Source: Bacteroides sp. (GTDB taxonomy: Bacteria; Bacteroidota; Bacteroidia; Bacteroidales; Bacteroidaceae). Taken from it: a stretch of DNA of 37,031 nucleotides. Each line of letters begins with the position of its first letter. Position 1 is the stretch's first letter. Both the position numbers and the translations under genes were made by a program. The notes beneath the pieces were generated by a model that worked only from the letters and a program-made list of their open reading frames with translations, searched no databases and was not told where the DNA came from. Of the stretch, positions 32,655-37,031 are shown piece after piece. Where the stretch lies: contig JAJQFD010000003.1 in the NCBI GenBank assembly GCA_021201335.1, positions 1 to 37,031 on the forward strand, written 5' to 3'.

Positions 32655-34634
32655 AGGTTTTCTGAAAGTACATCCCTGTTTCCATTCCGAGCAACCATAA
32701 GCGGTTTTACCTTTGATGATGGTTCCTTTCCCACAAAGAGGACAGGTTTGTCCTTCCTGCATTTTAAGTTCGTCAGGTTTCTTTACCCTGGGTTTGCTTG
32801 TTCGTTTTTTAGGTTCCTTCTTTTCGGGCTTCACAGGGATAGAAACATCCTGGATAGTAATACGTCTGTTCGTATTATCTGATAATACACTGTGTACAAT
32901 TTCCGAAACCATTTGTTTAAGTTCTTCAAGAAACTGGCGGGCATCATACGTTTTTCTTTCTATCTCGCGAAGTTTCTTTTCCCAAATACCTGTTAGCTCG
33001 GCCGATTTCAGCAGTTCTTCATGGATAACCTGGATTAACTCCATTCCGGTAGGTGTCGCAATTAGGTTCTTCCGTTCCTTCCGAATATAGTTTCGTTTAA
33101 ACAATGTTTCTATAATGGCAGCACGAGTAGAGGGTCGTCCTATTCCATTTTCTTTCAGTGCATCTCTTAATTCATCGTTGTCCACTAGTTTGCCAGCGGT
33201 TTCCATTGCACGAAGCAAAGTCGCTTCTGTATAAAGTTTGGGAGGTTGTGTCCACTTTTCATTAAGGTCGGGAGTATGAGGCCCGCTTTCTCCTACTACA
33301 AAACGCGGCAGAACCCGTTCTTCCTCCAGGTCTTTTTCTTCTGTTTGTTCTTTGGCGAATACTACCCGCCAGCCTTGTTCGAGAATTTGCTTACCGGTTA
33401 CTTTAAATTCAATCTTTTCTACCTCTCCCAAAACAGTAGTAGTAGATACCTTACAATCGGGATAGAAAATGGCAATAAACCGACGGGCTACCAGATCATA
33501 CACCCGACGCTCCATATCTGTCAGGTTCTGTGGTTGCACTCCGGTAGGAATGATAGCATGGTGATCCGTTACTTTTGAACTATCAAATACCTTTTTTGAT
33601 TTGGGCAATTTCGACAAGTTTAAAGCTGAAACCAGTACAGTATAATCTTTCATTCCCTGCAAAATAGCAGGACACTTCGGATAGATATCATCGCTCAGGA
33701 AAGTGGTATCTACACGCGGATACGTTGTAACTTTCTTCTCGTATAATGATTGAATGAGTTTTAAAGTATCATCTGCCGAATACCCAAACTTCTTATTACA
33801 TTCTACCTGTAAGGAGGTCAGGTCGAATAAGCGGGGAGCATATTCAACTCCTTTCTTGGCTGATACATCGGTAATAAAGAAGGGAGCGTTCTTAACCGTT
33901 TCAAGAAATTCAAGTCCTTCTTCTTTCTTGGTGAACTTTCCTTTGGTAACGGAGAAAGTAGTTTCCCGGTAAATCGTTTTGAGTTCCCAGTAAGGTTCCG
34001 GGGTAAAGTTTTGTATTTCCAGTTGCCGATTCACGATCAATGCCAGCGTAGGTGTCTGCACTCTTCCAATAGAGAGGACCTGTTTTCCCTGCCCGTATTT
34101 CTGGGTGTAGAGTCGGGTCGCATTCATTCCCAATAGCCAGTCACCGATCGCCCTTGAAAGTCCGGCTTCATACAACGGTTGGAACTCCGATTCGTCTTTC
34201 AGTTTGGCAAAACCTTCTTTAATGGCTTCCTCTGTTAGCGAAGAGATCCACAGACGCTTTACCGGACAATGTGCTCCGGCTTTCTGCATTACCCAACGCT
34301 GAATTAACTCTCCTTCCTGTCCGGCATCCCCACAGTTAATGATCATTTCAGCATCTTTCATCAGAGCTTCAATTATCTTAAACTGCTTTTCATACGTTGG
34401 GTTACTGATTAGTTTGATACCGAAACGAGGTGGAATCATAGGCAGACTACTCAAACTCCATGCTTTCCAGCCGGGTGTATATTCGTGTGGTTCTTTCAGT
34501 GTACACAAATGCCCGAATGTCCAGGTGACCTGGTATCCGTTTCCTTCGATGTATCCGTCTTTTCTGGTACGGGCACCCAACACCTCGGCTATATCACGTG
34601 CCACAGAGGGCTTTTCGGCAATACAAACTATCAT
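32646..34634 (-). CDS. topB: DNA topoisomerase III
   Basis: From ATG 34634 the protein has 662 residues, beginning MIVCIAEKPSVARDIAEVLG, the normal start; an ATG ten codons upstream overlaps a TACATTTG -7 box (34661-34654) and is less likely. The Toprim domain has EKPSVA and the acidic GDAGQEGELI; the catalytic Tyr305 lies in TTYPRVDTTFLSDD; SIGRVQTPTLAL is the conserved core. The C-terminus has one four-cysteine zinc ribbon (CPLCGKG ... GCSEWKQGC) ending in KPFE. This type IA enzyme decatenates and relaxes DNA. Bacteroidales chromosomes and conjugative elements both carry topB; no transfer genes are nearby, so this is the chromosomal copy. Confidence 0.96.
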   Translation of the reverse strand: MIVCIAEKPSVARDIAEVLGARTRKDGYIEGNGYQVTWTFGHLCTLKEPHEYTPGWKAWSLSSLPMIPPRFGIKLISNPTYEKQFKIIEALMKDAEMIINCGDAGQEGELIQRWVMQKAGAHCPVKRLWISSLTEEAIKEGFAKLKDESEFQPLYEAGLSRAIGDWLLGMNATRLYTQKYGQGKQVLSIGRVQTPTLALIVNRQLEIQNFTPEPYWELKTIYRETTFSVTKGKFTKKEEGLEFLETVKNAPFFITDVSAKKGVEYAPRLFDLTSLQVECNKKFGYSADDTLKLIQSLYEKKVTTYPRVDTTFLSDDIYPKCPAILQGMKDYTVLVSALNLSKLPKSKKVFDSSKVTDHHAIIPTGVQPQNLTDMERRVYDLVARRFIAIFYPDCKVSTTTVLGEVEKIEFKVTGKQILEQGWRVVFAKEQTEEKDLEEERVLPRFVVGESGPHTPDLNEKWTQPPKLYTEATLLRAMETAGKLVDNDELRDALKENGIGRPSTRAAIIETLFKRNYIRKERKNLIATPTGMELIQVIHEELLKSAELTGIWEKKLREIERKTYDARQFLEELKQMVSEIVHSVLSDNTNRRITIQDVSIPVKPEKKEPKKRTSKPRVKKPDELKMQEGQTCPLCGKGTIIKGKTAYGCSEWKQGCTFRKPFE

Positions 34635-34810
34635 CCTTTCAATTTTGGGAATGCAAATGTACATAAATCTTTTGTTTTTCCGGGTGTTTGACCGGGTTAT
34701 CAGGATACTAACCGACTGAAGTAGTCACTCTGAGGTAATAAAACAAAGTCTCTTCGGAAAAGATTATCTAGGGAAAAAATAAGGGAGTAGCCTTTCAAAA
34801 GTATAGGCAT

Positions 34811-34835
34811 AAAAAAAGGGATCACGCCTGACCCC
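34811..34835 (-). terminator. Terminator of the predicted small RNA
   Basis: Minus strand: GGGGTCA, loop GGCG, TGATCCC, then seven T: seven pairs with one G-U. Confidence 0.8.
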
Positions 34836-34874
34836 AACCTTTGTTAACCTTAAATCTAATACTATGAAAAACAC
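34811..34874 (-). ncRNA. Predicted small RNA of about 64 nt upstream of topB
   Basis: A consensus promoter at 34879-34909 and a strong intrinsic terminator at 34811-34835, both on the minus strand, define a short transcript with no coding capacity. The 5' part is A/T-rich (AGATTTAAGGTTAACAAAGG). The terminator stem contains a G-U pair on the minus strand that would be an A/C mismatch on the plus strand, which supports this orientation. It ends 177 nt before topB, so it could be a free small RNA or an attenuated topB leader. The sequence looks like one I have seen repeated in Bacteroidales intergenic regions, but I cannot confirm this. Confidence 0.62.
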
Positions 34875-34878
34875 ATTG

Positions 34879-34909
34879 CAAAGATATGGACTTTTCGTTA
34901 ATCGGCAAA
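34879..34909 (-). promoter_or_regulatory. Promoter of the predicted small RNA
   Basis: Minus strand: TTTG (34909-34906), 19-bp spacer, TATCTTTG (34886-34879): an exact match to the Bacteroidetes consensus. The rest of the gap, 34910-35094, shows no gene. Confidence 0.75.
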
Positions 34910-35094
34910 CTTTGTGTGCGAAAACGTATGTTTTATAACAGTATTTAATATTTGGACGTTTAATTTTTAGGGTTATTAATTGAGTGTAAATTCATAATAA
35001 ATAAAAAGGAAAGGCGGAGAATGTTAAAATCTTCACCGTTTTTTAAACTATCCTGGTTAAAATTGTTATATTTACAGATAAAGATTCTATCATA

Positions 35095-36201
35095 ATGTTC
35101 AAACAGACTCAACTAACAATACAGTTCATCACTTTGCTGGCGATTGTATTTTCTTTCTCCAGTTGTTCTGTGATACGCTCTGTAGGAAAATACCCTTCAA
35201 AAAAGCAACAGGCCGAATTTGCTTTACTATCCAATTATAAAGACGGCACTTTTCGAAACTTTTATCCTACTGACACTCTATTATATATTCGAGACCGTGT
35301 TCGTAAAGAGAAAACAAATCGTAAGTTCAGAATGCGTCCGAAATTATCGAAAGAAATTCCTTCTATAAAAACAAACCTGATAGATACCTCTTTCTCGCAA
35401 CCCACCCTTATCTGGTTTGGTCATTCGTCGTACCTGATTCAATCTAAAGGTTACAATATACTGGTTGACCCTGTTCTTAGTGACTATGCCTCACCGTTGT
35501 TTTATTTTAACCGTAGTATACGGGGTAGCCATATTTACAAAGCTAAAGACCTCCCTCCCATTGATATGATTCTGATCACTCATGATCACTATGATCATCT
35601 GGATTGTCATACCATTCGTAAATACCGAAAAAAAGAAACGAATGCCATTGTTCCGCTGGGAGTGGGCAGGTTACTTGATCATTGGGGTTGGAAATCCAAT
35701 AAATTCCAGGAAGTAAATTGGGGAGATTCGATTCAAATTGCTGATGATATTTATCTTGTTTCTACTCCCCAGCAACATCGTTCAGGTCGATTCAAGAAAA
35801 AAGACCGGACACTTTGGACTTCCTACGTACTTGATATTCATGGATGTCGCATCTTCATAGGAGGTGACGGAGGTTATAACAAACACTTTAAAGACATTGG
35901 CGATAAATATGGTCCCTTTGATCTGGCTGTTTTAGAAAACGGGCAGTACAGTGTTGAGTGGCCTAAAAACCACTCCTTTCCTGAACAAACCATTCATACT
36001 GCTCAGGAGTTAAAAGCCAGAATGGTTCTTCCGGTACATTGGGGAAGGTTCGCTGCTGCTTATCACAGTTGGAACGAACCCATTCTGGAATTTCTACCGC
36101 TAATGGATGAAATAGGTATTCCAGTAACGTTTCCCAGAATTGGCGAACCTTATACAATTGGCGATCCCCCCAAAAGAGAAATCTGGTGGGATTTTGATTG
36201 A
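35095..36201 (+). CDS. MBL-fold metallo-hydrolase lipoprotein (NAPE-PLD/UlaG-like)
   Basis: The 368-residue protein has a lipobox (FSFSSC, Cys24), so it should be membrane-anchored. The metallo-beta-lactamase fold shows TLIWFGHSSYLIQSKGYNIL, then HDHYDH (His163, His165, Asp167, His168), STPQQHRSGRF with a further His, GGDGGYN with the bridging Asp, and VLPVHWGRF with the last His. This order matches the group with NAPE-hydrolysing phospholipase D and UlaG-like lactonases. A phosphodiester lipid substrate is possible but not shown. It is monocistronic, with a weak promoter (TATATTTA near 35067). A weak hairpin with CCATTAC/GTAATGG arms (36256-36300) follows the stop. Confidence 0.92.
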   Translation: MFKQTQLTIQFITLLAIVFSFSSCSVIRSVGKYPSKKQQAEFALLSNYKDGTFRNFYPTDTLLYIRDRVRKEKTNRKFRMRPKLSKEIPSIKTNLIDTSFSQPTLIWFGHSSYLIQSKGYNILVDPVLSDYASPLFYFNRSIRGSHIYKAKDLPPIDMILITHDHYDHLDCHTIRKYRKKETNAIVPLGVGRLLDHWGWKSNKFQEVNWGDSIQIADDIYLVSTPQQHRSGRFKKKDRTLWTSYVLDIHGCRIFIGGDGGYNKHFKDIGDKYGPFDLAVLENGQYSVEWPKNHSFPEQTIHTAQELKARMVLPVHWGRFAAAYHSWNEPILEFLPLMDEIGIPVTFPRIGEPYTIGDPPKREIWWDFD

Positions 36202-36327
36202 GGCTTATTTTATACCATCCTCTTTATTCTTAACTCCTTAATCCTTGTTATGCGCCCATTACTTTGATTATAGTTATGCTTCCAAAACAAAAGGTAATGG
36301 TGATAATATGCAGTGAAAAAACATAAA

Positions 36328-36415
36328 CCTAGTCAACAAATACAATAGACCTACTCAGCAAACACGATAAGTCTACTCTGCAAACATGGTAAGCGTACTC
36401 TAAAAGAACAAGAAA
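36328..36415. repeat. 22-bp tandem array, CTACTC family (four units)
   Basis: Units start at 36328, 36350, 36372 and 36394 (CCTAGTCAAC, CCTACTCAGC, TCTACTCTGC, CGTACTCTAA), all exactly 22 bp apart and without spacers. Units 2 and 3 are identical at 18 of 22 positions, units 1 and 2 at 16. The sequence is unrelated to the WACCGGNAT units but has the same period. It lies in the 300-bp gap between two convergent genes. Confidence 0.85.
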
Positions 36416-36440
36416 GGCCACCTCTTTTAGAGGGCAGCCT
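36409..36440 (-). terminator. Terminator of the methylmalonyl-CoA mutase gene
   Basis: Minus strand: AGGC, small internal loop, CCTCT-AAA-AGAGG, GCCT, followed by TTTCTTG. It lies 62 bp past the stop and touches the last unit of the 22-bp array. Confidence 0.7.
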
Positions 36441-36501
36441 CTCTTCAAGAAATGATATCTTTATTAGGATTTGTTAAACTAACAAATCCCTTATTTTCTA
36501 T

Positions 36502-37031
36502 TTACTCTTCATCCATCAAAATCTCCAGAATCTGACAGGCTGCTTTCGCAACCTGAGTACCCGGTCCAAAGATAGCAGCTACGCCCGCCTGATAAAGATA
36601 ATCATAATCCTGGGCAGGTATTACCCCGCCGGCAATGACAAGTATGTCTTCACGACCCAGTTTTTTCAACTCGTCAATGATTTGAGGAACAAGTGTTTTA
36701 TGTCCTGCAGCCAGTGAAGAAACACCGACTACATTCACATCGTTTTCAACGGCTTGTCGGGCCGCCTCTGCAGGAGTTTGGAACAAGGGTCCCATATCCA
36801 CATCGAAACCGCAGTCGGCATAACCGGTAGCAACTACTTTAGCACCACGGTCGTGACCGTCTTGTCCCATTTTTGCAATCATGATACGAGGTTGACGTCC
36901 CTCCTTCTTCGCAAACTTCTCAGCAAGTTCAGTCGCTTTCTTGAAGTTTGCATCGTTTTTACTTTCTGCTGAATACACGCCTGATATGGTTCTGATTATT
37001 GCTTTATAACGTCCTACAACTTGTTCGCAGG
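36502..37031 (-). CDS. mutB: Methylmalonyl-CoA mutase large subunit, C-terminal part
   Basis: The frame is open to the right edge; 176 codons are visible, from [20 protein letters not shown] to the stop at 36502. This is the cobalamin-binding domain: GQDGHDRGA holds the Asp-x-His-x-x-Gly motif that ligates cobalt, followed by [18 protein letters not shown] and [16 protein letters not shown]. The enzyme interconverts succinyl-CoA and methylmalonyl-CoA, used by Bacteroidales to make propionate. The small subunit gene would normally lie upstream, outside the window. Confidence 0.96.
   Translation of the reverse strand, partial: CEQVVGRYKAIIRTISGVYSAESKNDANFKKATELAEKFAKKEGRQPRIMIAKMGQDGHDRGAKVVATGYADCGFDVDMGPLFQTPAEAARQAVENDVNVVGVSSLAAGHKTLVPQIIDELKKLGREDILVIAGGVIPAQDYDYLYQAGVAAIFGPGTQVAKAACQILEILMDEE

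Noticed and set aside
32646..34634. topB as part of a conjugative element
   Set aside because: No mobilisation, transfer, integrase or partition genes are nearby, and the neighbours are chromosomal.
34864..34938. Plus-strand 24-codon frame starting MKNTLQRYGLFVN
   Set aside because: It lies antisense to the promoter of the predicted small RNA, has no recognisable ribosome binding site or promoter, and its A-rich start is explained by the minus-strand elements.

Overview
The window is a piece of a Bacteroidales chromosome, most like Parabacteroides or Bacteroides. The evidence is AT-rich DNA, promoters of the Bacteroidetes type (-33 TTTG or TTG, 19-20 bp, -7 TANNTTTG), families such as DUF4831, DUF4837, Bacteroidetes LptE and a BspA-like leucine-rich-repeat protein, a tmRNA tag ending YALAA, and methylmalonyl-CoA mutase. 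The genus is inference. Most of the window is core chromosome. I see no integrase, transposase, conjugation gene, phage gene or CRISPR array.

Layout: (1) 1-6560 is the most accessory part. It holds a partial SUKH-like gene, a minus-strand HxlR regulator - YiiX-like lipoprotein - broken VanW cluster, a GNAT acetyltransferase, two alpha/beta hydrolases, tRNA-Thr(CGU), tmRNA with its promoter and terminator, and an unrecognised 311-residue protein followed by short repeats. (2) 6563-12750 has a frameshifted lactonase lipoprotein and a tight minus-strand operon hpt-adk-obgE-pgeF-B3/4 domain-DUF697. (3) 12751-16754 runs on the plus strand: NAD(P)HX repair enzyme, DUF4831 protein, and a frameshifted BspA-like protein ending in a terminator. 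(4) 16857-21366 is on the minus strand: a sigma-54 activator, lptE, a TPR-like gene and secG, then a terminator and an MFS transporter. (5) 21569-24260 holds a convergent pair, an LtaS-like phosphoglycerol transferase and a PAP2 phosphatase, whose stop codons overlap. (6) 24540-30376 has rlmN-DUF4837-pdxA on the minus strand, divergent from aroC and an M20 dipeptidase. (7) 30555-34634 has topB and an M48 protease; upstream of topB lies a strong promoter and terminator that predict a ~64-nt small RNA. (8) 35095-37031 has an MBL-fold lipoprotein and the C-terminus of methylmalonyl-CoA mutase.

The most unusual structure is a set of three intergenic arrays of degenerate tandem units with an exact 22-bp period (6395-6504, 30458-30545, 36328-36415). 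Two share the core WACCGGNAT; the third has an unrelated sequence but the same period. Also notable are the predicted small RNA before topB, three genes each broken by a single-base change in a homopolymer, an operator-like inverted repeat inside the GNAT promoter, and a lipase gene with no ATG start lying directly behind the tmRNA terminator.
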